This document shows positions 33,309 through 43,746 of a DNA stretch of 64,000 nt, in pieces. The stretch is from positions 14,372,501-14,436,500 of the forward strand of contig JAWQUS010000027.1 in assembly GCA_036365455.1 (NCBI GenBank), given 5' to 3'. This DNA comes from Macrosoma leucophasiata. Lineage: Eukaryota; Arthropoda; Insecta; Lepidoptera; Hedylidae. Every line of letters starts with the position of its first letter. The stretch's first letter is position 1. Under the pieces are notes generated by a model, which saw nothing but the letters and a program-made list of their open reading frames with translations, was not told where the DNA came from and ran no database searches. A program made the position numbers and the translations under genes.

Positions 33309-33678
33309 TAGGGACATAGCTCACTAGAACCACCCGGCACCCGACCAGCGCCCAACCGCCGCGAGCGTTCTGCCCTTATTACACCAACTCCGCTCCGAAT
33401 CGCCTCGACTGCAAGCCGTAAAAACGCAAGCGGCGCGCGGTCCACGCTCGGACGGCGAGTGGACCACTCGGTGACTACTAGCTTGTCTTGCGTTTACTTT
33501 GCATTGCCAACGCGCTATTTTCAAGTGGACCGCGCGTCGTCCGCGAATGGTCTGCGAGGTGTTCACAGATAAAATTGCGACGTTCACCCGTGGACCACCC
33601 GTCGACAACGAGTGGACGCCGTAAACCGGGGCGGTGCTGGTCGGGTGCCGGGTGGCTGTACTGAGCTCTGGACCCATA
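33309..33678. mobile_element. GC-rich MITE, 370 bp, with about 44-bp inverted ends
   Basis: The inner 20 bp of the ends (CCACCCGGCACCCGACCAGC) match perfectly in inverse. The outer parts (left TAGGGACATAGCTCACTAG, right reversed TATGGGTCCAGAGCTCAG) match loosely. A TA lies outside each end (33307-33308 and 33679-33680), suggesting a TA target. The open minus frames at 33263-33693 follow from the high GC and are not genes. Confidence 0.7.
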
Positions 33679-33689
33679 TACTAAACAAC

Positions 33690-34790
33690 ACAAAGCTCTA
33701 AGTTATTCTGTTACTATAAGTCACTGTTATGGCGTACCTACACTGTCAAAAAATCTCTAATTACGGTTTTACTGGTTTAGATTTAAATAACCCTGTTAAC
33801 AAAGCTAAAGAATGACCCATATGCTTTCAATTACATATTACCATCTAACCTGAACATAATATCAAGCATGCACTAGAATTTAACACATTATCCGACGATA
33901 AAATGGGAATTTATAACATTTATTAGTTTATAGTATAGTTTAGATAAATTGTTTAAAATATTTCAAACCGCAACGAAATGAAGGAGATTGTGTACACAAA
34001 TAACACAGCTATCGGAGTAAGGACGGCGGCTATAAAACTTGCGAGCACGCTTCCCAGAGGGAACATTAAAAGAATAAACCACCACGAGCAGTGCGAGGTG
34101 ACAGGCTAATTTCCTAAAATGGTTTCCCAAATATACATTATACTTTTAACATTACGCTTGCTTTTATATTACGATTTATAGGAATCTTGTGTTATCATTC
34201 TGAACAGACCACTTCATATTTGCTGAGTATATTTTGTACCATTAATAATTAAATGGGTAGGTAAGAATTTAAAATTATTGTTTGCATCATGCAAACGAGG
34301 GGATGCATGTGTGCAAATAACTTGATATTTCATAATTCAAACTTGCAACTGCAGCGTACAGTTAATTAGTTTGGCTTTTGAAGAAGCAAGGGGTTTAATT
34401 TTATAAAGATGTTAGGAAAAAAAAATCCACGATTATTTGTTATCACTGTAATTGAAAAAGAAGGGAAATGATATTTAAGGAAACTCTCGACCAAAGACAC
34501 TGACAACGAAATATGATTAAAATCTTTAAAAATTCTTTTCTGTTCTCTTTAACGCGCGTAGATACAGCTCTCTTCATTTGGCCAATATACGGTAAGGCGT
34601 CCTAAAATCCTATACACATATATCACAAACTAATTTATAAATGCTAGAATTTTGAAACTAAATATGACACATATTTTACATAAAACTGCATCCAAATCGG
34701 TTTTACCATTCGGAAAATAATTACCACAAGAACGCCAATTAAAAGTCTTTATATCAAGATGTATGATGTATTGTTATAGTAATAATATAT
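33690..34790. other. AT-rich stretch, nothing recognised
   Basis: No gene. An AT microsatellite-like run immediately precedes the LINE fragment at 34796. Confidence 0.4.
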
Positions 34791-34795
34791 ATAGG

Positions 34796-35341
34796 CATAT
34801 TGTTTCCGGCTGTTCGAGTCTTGCCAACGGCGAATACTTGCACAGACACAACCAAGTAGTCAGGATAATCCATCAACAACTTGCCTTGAAATACGGTCTT
34901 GTAGCCGCGGAGGTGCCGTACTACAGGTATGTGCCCGACCCAGTTCTAGAAAATGACCATGTCACGATGTATTGGGACCGATCTATCATCACTGACAGGA
35001 CTATTGTTGCCAATAAGCCTGATATAGTGGTGATAGATCGCTCGGAGCGCCGCGTAATGATGATCGACGTCACCGTCCCGCATGATGAGAATCTCGTGAA
35101 GGCCGAAAAAGACAAGGAAATTAAATATCTTGATCTGGCTCACGAGGTTGTCGCCATGTGGGATGTGGATTCGGTCATCATTGTGCCGATAGTCGTATCG
35201 GTGAACGGGCTGATAGCGAAGAGCCTCGACCAACATCTCAAGAGGCTCGCGCTAGGTGGATGGATCAAGGGTTTGATACAGAAAGCAGTACTCCTCGGCA
35301 CGGCACGCATAGTGAGGAGGTTCCTGTCTCTGTGTCCCTAA
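34796..35341 (+). pseudogene. C-terminal restriction-like endonuclease of an R2/R4-type LINE
   Basis: The open frame (ATG at 34763) recognisably belongs to the element from HIVSGC onward. HIVSGC is the H-x4-C half of the CCHC knuckle that precedes the restriction-like endonuclease in R2/R4/Dong-type LINEs. Downstream, KPDIVVID (about residues 90-97) and MMIDVTVPHDENLVKAEKDK (about 105-124) supply the PD...D...K pattern of a PD-(D/E)xK nuclease, which nicks target DNA. The frame ends at LSLCP. The reverse transcriptase is missing, so this is a 5'-truncated copy. The 3' UTR reaches about 35424, where a mariner begins. The R2/R4 side assignment is inference. Confidence 0.65.
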
Positions 35342-35425
35342 CCATCGGCAGCTTGGACCCTGCTCCCGCTGTCGGCGGCACACTATTTTTTATATACATT
35401 TGTTTATTTTTATATTTATATAATA

Positions 35426-36702
35426 GGTTGGGGAAAAGTCTTTTCGCATTATAGTATGTATGCACTTGTAATAAAATCTCTTTGGCTGTAGTATTTGTAT
35501 CTGGTTGATTTTGGTATCATTGAAAGTTAAAATTTTAAAGAACATAATTCCAAATTCAAATTAGGCAAATGTGTGATTTTCATTTGTTTTTCGTACTGTC
35601 AAGATGTGAATCTAATGAAGAAATTCGATACATTTTAAAATTTTACTACAAAAAAAAGTAAAAATGCAACGCAAGCCGCGAAAAAAAATTGCAATATTTA
35701 TGGACCTAGTGCAGTGTCTATGAGAGTAGTACAAATTTGGTTTAAGCGTTTTCAATCCGGAAATTTTGATGTCAAAGATGCACCTCGCTCTGGTCGCCCT
35801 ATTACGGATAAAATGGATGCCATTTTTGAAAAAGTGGAGCAAGATCGACATATCAGTAGTTACGACGTAGCTGAAGAACTGAGAATTGATCACAAAACAG
35901 TTTTGGCGCATTTGAAAAAAGCTGGGTACAAAAAAAAGCTCGATATTTGGGTACCTCACGAGCTCACTGAAAGAAACCTAATGTACTCATTTGTGATTCT
36001 TTATTACGACGTAATGAAACCGAATCATTTTTGAAGAAGCTGATAACTGGTGATGAAAAGTGGATGACGTGCGACAAGAACGTGCGAAAAAGGTCGTGGT
36101 CAAAGGCCGGTCAGGCTTCACAGACAGTGGCGAAACCCGGGTTAACTCGCAATAAGGTGATGTTGTGTGTGTGGTGGGATTGGAAGGGCATTATTCATTA
36201 TGAGCTATTACCACCAGGCAGGACTATCGATTCTGAACTCTACTCCGAACAACTGATGAGATTAAAGCAAGAAGTTGAGAGAAAGCGGCCGGAATTGATC
36301 AACAGAAGGGGTGTGGTGTTTCATCATGATAACGCTAGACCTCACACATCTATAGCCACTCAGCAAAAATTAAGAGAGTTTGGCTGGGAGGTGTTAATGC
36401 ATCCGCCGTAAAGTAAACGCCGTAAACCTTGCACCTTCAGATTTCCACCTGTTTCGGTCTCGTCAGAATTCTTTACGCAATGTTAGGTTAACATCACGGG
36501 AGGACTGCCAAATCCACTTGTCGCGGTATTTTGATGAGAAGTCCCAAAATTTTCATAGCAATGGGATCATGTCCCTACCTACAAGATGGCAAAAGGTTAT
36601 TGAACAAAATGGTACATACATACTTTAGTCAAATTTAAATAAACTATATTAAAAAATGTTTTGAATTATCTTAAAAAACGCGAAGTAACTTTTTCCCCAA
36701 CC
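35426..36702 (+). mobile_element. mariner element, copy 1 (dead)
   Basis: The ends are GGTTGGGGAAAAGTC at the left and, reversed, GGTTGGGGAAAAAGTT at the right, about 1.28 kb apart. TA precedes the left end. The right flank is TTTA, so the TA duplication is imperfect by one or two bases. It closely matches copy 2 at 47716-48985. It lies between two LINE fragments that face each other. Confidence 0.9.
35604..36628 (+). pseudogene. mariner transposase, copy 1, multiply broken
   Basis: A cut-and-paste DNA transposase. Readable parts are the helix-turn-helix DNA-binding region (RVVQIWFKRFQSGNFDV, DHKTVLAHLKKAGYKKKL), WVPHELTE, GDEKW (first catalytic Asp) and HHDNARPH (second). Compared with copy 2 it has: a 2-bp loss right after the ATG that creates a stop; a changed A-run near 35650 with a stop; a 7-bp deletion near 35982; and about 7 extra bases with a stop near 36411. 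The last change destroys the block that carries the third Asp (intact in copy 2 as YSPDLAPSD). It is not functional. Longest open pieces: 35714-36034 and 36031-36411. Confidence 0.9.
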
Positions 36703-38265
36703 TTTATGTAAAAAATTATTTAATGAGTAAAAAAATAAATAAGTATAATAATAATCATATTTCCGTAAACCAAATATGAACCTAATAAAAACATATTGGA
36801 GGCGCTCAAGCTTGTTAAGTTGCTCCTGGGTCAGATCAAGGTAACATATGTCGGCATAATCAAGTATTGGAAAAAGAAGAGCGTGTGCTAACGCAATTTT
36901 TGTCGGAAAAGGTAACAAGTTCCACAACCTCCTTAGAGAGCCGATAGACGCAAAGACCTTCTTACTGATTTCGCAAATTTAAGGTGTCCATGAAAAAGTA
37001 CTGTCTAGAGTGACACCCAGATTCTTAACTTTATCGCGAAATGGTATAACAATGCCATCAAAAGTTACTTGAGGTAAATTGACCCAGTCTACTTTATTTA
37101 GCAGTCTTTTGCTACATATGATGATGAGTTGGGTCTTCTCGGGGTTAATTTTTAATCCATGTGCTCTGCTCCAACGCGAGATATAAGCTAGATCGTTATT
37201 AATAACAGATATGGCAATCGATAGGTCATTCGATCGGGCCTGCGTATATATTTGGAGATCGTCTGCATAAAGATGGTAGAGAGAAGTAAGAGGAAGACTA
37301 ATTGAATTAATGAAAATTGAAAATAAGAGAGGAGACAAAACACCACCTTGAGGTACGCCGGCTTCAACATCACACCACGTGGAAAAATTGTCTTTAATTT
37401 GTACTCGATGCCGGCAACCATTCAAATAATTGTGAAACCAGTTTATTGCCATTGGAGATATGTTGAGTGAACGTAGAGTGGCAAGTAAAATATCAAAGTC
37501 AACAGTGTTAAAAGCATTACTGAAGTCCAGTAACGATAACACTGTGAGCTGTTGCTTGTCCATACCGAGTCGAATGTCGTCGGTGATTTTGACCAAAGCG
37601 GTAGTCGTACTATGACCAGGACGGAAACCGGATTGATGGGGATTTAGTAGATTATGTTTGGAGAGGAAGGTACTAAGTTGCTGATAAATGAGACGCTCAA
37701 AAACTTTGGAAAGGAAGGGTAGAATGGAAATGGGACGATAGTTGGAAAAGTTGCTTGGGTTCGATGTTTTGGGTAAGGGGATAATATTAGCGTCTTTCCA
37801 GATAGAGGAAAATGTACCAGAAGTGAGAGAGTAATTAAAAATGGATGTGAGGACTGGTGTAAGTATATCAAGTAAAGGAATGATCATATTACGACTAACG
37901 CTGTCTTCGCCAACGGCATTAGAATCGATAGCCATTACGTTCTTCTTAACATCACAATCAGCAATTTCACTAAAGACGAATTCAGGAAAGTTAGATGTAG
38001 GCAGAGCTGAAAGACAAGACAGAGTATGAGATTTAATAGCACTGTCAATCGAATTAGATGATGAAAAATGCTGATTTAGCATGTTGATGTTAATGTTATC
38101 GGGGTGAGAGTCTGCTCGTGATTTCCCTACCCCTAATGTTCTGAGGAACTTCCATACCCTTTCTGGATCTTCATTATGAACGGAGTTATAGATGTGGCGT
38201 TGTCTAGAATCTCTACATTCCCTATTGCAGCGATGCCGCGACGCAAAATACTTCAACTTATTCAT
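36649..38265 (-). pseudogene. CR1/jockey-group LINE reverse transcriptase with one stop, truncated at both ends
   Basis: The 428-codon frame (36979-38265) covers the linker and reverse transcriptase. It shows IIPLPKTSNPSNFSNYRPIS, SGFRPGHSTTTAL (212-224), LDFSNAFNTVD (246-256; catalytic Asp kept, but the usual second D is N), GVPQGG (303-308), YADDLQIY (333-340) and LKINPEKTQ. It stops at a TAA (36976-36978), after which the same frame continues ICEISKKVFASIGSLRRLW down to FIFGLRKYD near 36760. A single nonsense change therefore separates two good pieces. The endonuclease is absent upstream, and the end of the thumb region and 3' UTR are absent downstream. Clade is by motif style only. Confidence 0.75.
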
Positions 38266-38289
38266 ATATTATCTTTTCTTTTAGTATCT

Positions 38290-38815
38290 ATTGTAAAAAC
38301 GACGACGTGTGCCATATATGTAATATAAGCTAAAATCCGTTAGTAGGTACTCCGAAGTGATTTAGCGCGACTTGGCGGAAAAAACAAAAGAGTATAGAAA
38401 AACTTAATGCTATTTTTATGTCTATCATTTACATAATTATAATTAGTCTTGTTTATAAATAGGTAGGTAACGAAGCCAAAAAAAGAGACATGAAAACAAT
38501 CAGGTAGGTAAATATAGATAGCCGACAGCCACAACACTTTTTTTAATTGATCAGTGGGCCAACGTTAATGGACAAGGCTAATTAATTAGACGCTACAGGA
38601 GTTTGTATCACAAAGCACTCACCACTAATACATTTACTCGTATAAACCCATTAACAACTCGCTTTGATGTAAGGAATGTACCTACGTGCTGTCAATATTG
38701 ATTATATAAGAATTGAAAAGGGTATAGGTATTTTGGTTATGCCCAGGTGAATCCTTAGGGAACTGCTACTAGGATGACGACATATTTTCTTTTTACAGTT
38801 TTTTTATTTCTGTAA
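38290..38815. other. AT-rich stretch, nothing recognised
   Basis: No gene or repeat recognised. Confidence 0.4.
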
Positions 38816-38818
38816 AAA

Positions 38819-39095
38819 CTGTAACTGCCTCTGTAGCCTAGTGGCAGCAGGCCCTTACTACTACGCGGAGGTCCTGGGTTCGATTCCCGGGTCGGGGGTT
38901 ATCAGAGATAACGGTGTGAAATCCTCTATCACTATTCACACGGTTCTATTGGGCTTATTCCAATTTTTGTAAGTTTCCCAGAAAAATTTTGGTAATATGC
39001 CCAGAGATGTCAACAGGCTCGCCACTTGGGCCTAAAATGTAACCGGCGAATCGAGGGTGTTTGCCTCCCCCTTTACATTACGTTTTTTTTATCTC
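38819..39095 (+). repeat. tRNA-derived SINE (third type)
   Basis: The head GCCTCTGTAGCCTAGTGGCA contains the A box. A B box, GGGTTCGATTCCC, follows about 40 bases later. The 3' half has GGCTCGCCACTTGGGCC and ACCGGCGAATCGAGGGTG and ends at a short T run. The 3' half recurs reversed at 53655-53775. The expected acceptor stem does not pair, so it is a SINE and not a tRNA gene. Confidence 0.75.
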
Positions 39096-39099
39096 TGTT

Positions 39100-39730
39100 A
39101 TATTGGATATAACTAGTACCTAGTTGTATCTGTCCTCCTCCTGTAATCCACAAGGATAATTAAGTACTAAAATCTAAAAGCAGAGAACCTATAAAATATT
39201 CAGTTTAAATAACCCTATGAATGCATTTATTTTCTAGATTTAATAAATAAGAACCACCATAGATTTATTATACTACTTAGTATAATAAATCTGTGGTTAT
39301 AACACTATCGAGATGAATTCGCGACCTTCGCACGGACACTCCCACGGACTTATGATACGAAAATTCTTTGTACAAAAAGTTACTTACATAAAAGTTCTGT
39401 GAAACGACGAAGCCATACTTTTCAACGAAAAAGTGAGAGTTATGTAGAGTTAACTATGAGCTTAGCTTTTCTTGGGATCTTTTAACTTTTTTACTGTGAA
39501 GGCATTATGGACTTACAAGGTCAGTCTCAGCTACATGTTTCTCATGAAACGTTTTATAATGGTCTTTGTATAATAATTAGTACGTAGTTACCAACTACAC
39601 GACTTATTCATATTGACAGCTTTGCAAGAGAAATTCAGTTCGATTCATTTGATAAAGACGGGGTTTGCTACAAGGATTCTACTTGTACTCGTATTTGAAA
39701 AAATTACAAGTTTATAAAAATCTACATCAA
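39100..39730. other. AT-rich stretch; hairpin at 39261-39292
   Basis: No gene. Perfect 13-bp arms with a 6-nt loop (39261-39273 and 39280-39292); the outer flanks also nearly match. Confidence 0.45.
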
Positions 39731-39734
39731 CCTA

Positions 39735-39945
39735 CAGATTGCAGTTTGGATGCGCTGCCACTCCTGACACTCCTGACGCGTAAGTAGTTATATTTGCCGG
39801 AAATTACAGGGCCGTACATCACCACCTGACCATACCACGATAGCGTTGAACACAATCATTTAGCGGCACATAGATTAGGTAATGGGGCGATGCGTACCTA
39901 CTCCGGGGAGCTTCGTCAGTAATGCTCTAACACCAGTACATATTA
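39735..39945 (-). repeat. L290 repeat copy, 5' two-thirds
   Basis: The family boxes from TACTGGTG to GCATCCAAACTGCAATC are present on the minus strand; the tail is missing. Confidence 0.6.
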
Positions 39946-40211
39946 TTACTACCTGTTACTTATAAAGTTAAATTATACAATTTAAATAGATTTATACATA
40001 GGTAAGTTTTATCACACAATATGGCCCGAGGTCAATTTAAAGACAGGACTGGTGCAAGCATTGAACGAAATCCTCGGCGGCTGGCGGCCACTGTAAAGAT
40101 CCCTCACTAGCGTCGTACGTGATGTGACTGCCCACCTACTAGTGATGTGCTTTGTGTACACATCGATCATTAAACAAAAACTACATAACATTTTCGATTT
40201 TAAAAGGACGT

Positions 40212-40620
40212 ACAGCAGTCAGCAAGAAATATTGCACATCGAGCCTGCGAAAGAGACAATCGGCTAGATTCGACTTCGTAGAGTGTCGTCTCTGCTGGTC
40301 ACTGCCTACGTAAGCATTGATCATAGAGCAACACGGGCCACCGGCCGCGGCTGACTGGAGGGGAGTAGCCATATGCAAACTTTCCCTTCTGTCAAAGCAC
40401 AAGCCCAAGTGGGCCTATGCCTGTCGCCTAGAAGTTAAAATGTGTGCGTGAATGATAGTCCGGTAGTGGTCAAAACGTGATCAATACCGGAACTAAATAT
40501 GAACTTGATATGGTCGACAAATATCACATTAGCCAGAAGCGAAATAGATAACGCTCTACAGAGCCGATATAAGCCGAAGTCTCCTTCCTAAAGTCGATGG
40601 GCAATATTTCTTGTTGGATA
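40212..40620. mobile_element. Tc1-type MITE, long form
   Basis: The family ends CAAGAAATATTGCACATCGA and, reversed, CAAGAAATATTGCCCATCGA lie about 400 bp apart. It shares the inner GGGGAGTAGCCATATGCA and CAAGCCCAAGTGGGCC blocks with the copy at 16738. The TA flanks are degraded. The short minus frame at 40181-40408 is incidental. Confidence 0.7.
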
Positions 40621-40627
40621 CTATAAA

Positions 40628-40830
40628 GTGTTTTTTATGTCATGAATAGACAAACAAGCATACAGTTCTCATTTATGGTAAGTAGGTAAATACGATAGAC
40701 TACAACCACGTACATATAAACCAGAGATGTCAATGTAGATGCGTTGCTCCTGTGATCTAATTTTTATAACTTTGTGCCAGAAATTACACGGCCTTACTAA
40801 TCCGAACACTATAGTGCTGGAGACTACCTA
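40628..40830 (-). repeat. L290 repeat copy, 3' half
   Basis: Its tail, read on the minus strand as GTATGCTTGTTTGTCTATTC then ATGACATAAAAAA, is the closest of all copies to the LINE tail at 43747. Confidence 0.6.
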
Positions 40831-40839
40831 ATATCGCTG

Positions 40840-41520
40840 TAAAATATGACATAGGTACTATCTAAGAATTAGAGACAAATTAACAATTTAAAGATAGTAA
40901 TATCACTTGACTCGCAAGGTTTATGCAATATGAAATTCACAGAATCATATACAGAAAATTCTATATTCCACTAGAAAATAGAAACGTATGCACCTATTTT
41001 AAAATATAACCATTTTCCGCAATATTGATTCATAGCTTTTAGTAACTTATGCGGGATATTTATTGTGCACGAAGAAATATGAGACGATTCGGTTATTCGA
41101 ATATTCTTCCCCGTAGCGTTCTCGGTAAAACTCGCTCAGTCACAAAATAAACCGAGTGAAAAATGGACAGCTCTAGAGTTCCCAAGTGAAGCGAAGCACC
41201 AAATGGATTTTTATTCAGTTGAAGTTACGCCAGCCAATTAGTTTTGCGCAAGTGCATCGAGAATGCTCACAATCTCATTATTCAACTCTTAAATGAATTC
41301 CAACCTCAACCCAACTCTTTAGTGAACGAATTGTACCTGTAATATTTAAGCAAATGCTGGCAAACTCGTAAATATGAATGTCTCTACCTTTCATGACAAT
41401 TTTCGTTTTTCAAATACCTGTCGTTTCAGATTACTTTACGTTGTCCTGTTTATGTATAGACGCCATCTTAAACCTACTGGGTACTTTATCCTGCATACGA
41501 ACGTGACATGTTTACGAGAC
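40840..41520. other. Unique-looking DNA, no gene
   Basis: No repeat family. The 41.08-41.35 kb part is less AT-rich. A 69-codon plus frame (41374-41583) runs into an L290 tail and is not a gene. Confidence 0.35.
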
Positions 41521-41524
41521 AAGT

Positions 41525-42040
41525 ATTATTTTTATGTTATGAAAGTGGCAAACAAACATACAGTTCACATTGATGATAAGTGAAAACGCAAGCCTATAAA
41601 CATTGAACCTTAAAACCGGATATTATTATTAGATCAGTCACAGTCAAGCACAGTGTTCAGTACTATCGTGTTCCGGTCAGGTGGTAATGTACGGCCCTGT
41701 AATTTCCGGCACAGACGCATAACACCTTAGGCCTCAGGAGTGGTAACGCATCTGCATTTTGACCTTGGTCTTTTTGTGGGTGTCTAAATTCTGCAGTCAT
41801 CACTTAATATCAATGTGAACTGCATGCTTGTTTGCCACGTCCATATTGTCCACAACATAAAAAAAAGAGTTGATGCCACTTATAAGGCCTAAGCTGTTAT
41901 GCCCTTGTGTCGGATATTACAGGACCGTAGTACATAACTGAACACTTTCTACCATTTAGCGGCAAGTAAATTAGATAATAATGTGGTGCCTACGTCCACG
42001 ACCTACGTCACCGTAACAACCAGTAAAACCAGTAAAAAAA
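41525..42040. repeat. Cluster of three L290 pieces in alternating orientation
   Basis: A reversed tail fragment (41525-41600), a well-preserved forward copy (about 41650-41868) and a reversed 5' part (about 41875-42040) lie side by side. One arrangement is a forward copy inserted into an older reversed copy; the two outer pieces would then be halves of one element. Confidence 0.65.
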
Positions 42041-42539
42041 TATTATGACACAATTATCACGGTCTTAAAACGTTTGACATCAATATTTTTACGACATGTT
42101 GGTTTTAAATTTCCGCCCACATTTTCTGGCCACGACGCTTCTAGTAGCCTCTTACATCTTACAAAGAAATTGTGTCAGGGGGAAAGCAGGCGAATAATAA
42201 AAAGCGGAACGTCTGAACGCTAGCTACAAAATACAGCCTCAAAAATTTTAATCTCAGCCCCAAAATGTTTTTTTTTAATTCACAAGATTCATATGTAGAT
42301 TAATAAATCTGCACAGGTAATATTTACGTTAGCTGTATTTCTAAAAAAAAACAAAATAACCTAAATAATTTATTTCTTTCGAAATAAAGAATTACTCAAA
42401 TATGTTTTTATTCTTATTTAGGTAACTCAGATAATTGATTTATCGAAAAAAACACCAACCGAACGAATAATAAATTGTCACGAAACTCAATTATGATTAA
42501 AAGAGAATTAAAAGCACCTCAAAACCTATTTCTTACAAA

Positions 42540-43015
42540 ATTTGGCCCAATTTTAGCACATGAAATATGTATATTTTTCTCATTCAACCAGGATTAATCT
42601 AATTTGCTAATCAAAAATTATTTATTAAGTAGCTAATTACTTTATTTTAATTTTCTAATCAACATTTATCGTATTGTACCAGAAATTAGTAATTAGTAAG
42701 AACATTAAGGATCCGAGAAACTTACGCTTTAAAAATGCTTAGAAACTTCACAATACGTATATTTTTCACATTCAACCAACATTAAATCATTAATCACTGT
42801 TCCAATTTTCCAATCAACGTTTTTCGTACTGTACCACAAATTACTAATTGTTTTCATGAGTGCTAATTACGCCTCCCGATTCTTAACATCGTGACAAAAT
42901 AATGACAACAAGCTTTAAAATGGCTTCAGAACTTTACAATATATATATATTTTATATTCAATCAAGGTCAAATGATATCTAATCAACATTTTTCGTACTG
43001 CTCCACAATTTACTA
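42540..43015. repeat. Diverged tandem array, three units of 150-190 bp
   Basis: Units at about 42540-42690, 42700-42850 and 42890-43015 share three boxes in order: a TTTAAAAATGCTTAGAAACTT-type box, a TATATTTTTCNCATTCAACC-type box and an ATCAACATTTTTCGTACTGT-type box. A fourth unit is at 44352-44500, beyond a 1.3-kb insertion. Confidence 0.65.
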
Positions 43016-43016
43016 A

Positions 43017-43740
43017 GGCTGGATTGCAACATCTTACTTTAACTTTAAAAAATTGTTAAAGTAATTAGTAGCACCATTTGAAAATTGTTCAATGATGTCA
43101 TAACTTTAACTACTCATCGTTACTGGGCGTTCACTACCTGTCCGGTGATAAGGGAATCTCTCAAACCTGATAACTTTAACTATACCAAAAATCCGATGGT
43201 GCAACACATTTCACAGTCATTGCTAAAGTAAAGGTTACTGTTATTGTTAAAGGAGACGTTTCAAAATGTATGGAGCTAGGGCACGCATCTTGTACACTAT
43301 ATTGAGAGAAAAAGCAAAAAATACTTAATCATTTTCAACTATTCAAATCGTTAATTATACCTTCAATTAATTGCCGTGAGTATATTTCAAAAACAAGAAT
43401 GTCATAGTAGCAATATGGTGAGGTATATTTATGCTTCTTCTCTCAATAAAGTGTACAAGATGCGTGCCCAAGCTCCACACATTTTGGAACGTCGCCTTTA
43501 ACAATAACAGTAACGTTTACTTTGGCAATGATTGTGAAATGAGTTGCACCATCGGATTTTATCACCATATTGCTACTATGACATTCTTGTTTTTGTGGTT
43601 ATTTTCTTGGTGAGATATATCACGATATTTCTACTATGACATTCCTGTTTTTGAAATATACTCACGACAATTAATTGAAGGTTTAATAAACGATTTGAAT
43701 ACTATATGGTAAACATAGTAGAAATAAATATTTCCGACAA
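43017..43740. mobile_element. Complex of overlapping inverted repeats (foldback-like)
   Basis: Arm A (43196-43315) is inverted at A' (43436-43556), and arm B (43345-43417) is inverted at B' (43630-43700). Part of B is inverted again at about 43555-43600. The order is A, B, A', partial B', B', so the two palindromes interlock and are not simply nested. No coding capacity. The left border, with TTGCAACATCTTACTTTAAC, looks like a MITE end. Confidence 0.7.
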
Positions 43741-43746
43741 AAAAAC

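Noticed and set aside
33263..33693. Minus-strand frames up to 117 codons
   Set aside because: They fall in the GC-rich MITE, where few stops are expected; the inverted ends define the unit better than any coding reading.
35612..35959. 115-codon minus frame inside mariner copy 1 (and 47928-48251 in copy 2)
   Set aside because: It is antisense to the transposase in both copies, so its repetition reflects the element and not a gene.
35426..36702. Exact TA target duplication for mariner copy 1
   Set aside because: TA precedes the left end, but the right end is followed by TTTA. The boundary is unclear by one or two bases, so a perfect duplication is not claimed.
38819..38890. Possible tRNA gene (good A and B boxes)
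   Set aside because: The 5' seven bases do not pair with the expected 3' acceptor strand, and the sequence continues as a repeat with a second partial copy at 53655-53775. It is a SINE head.
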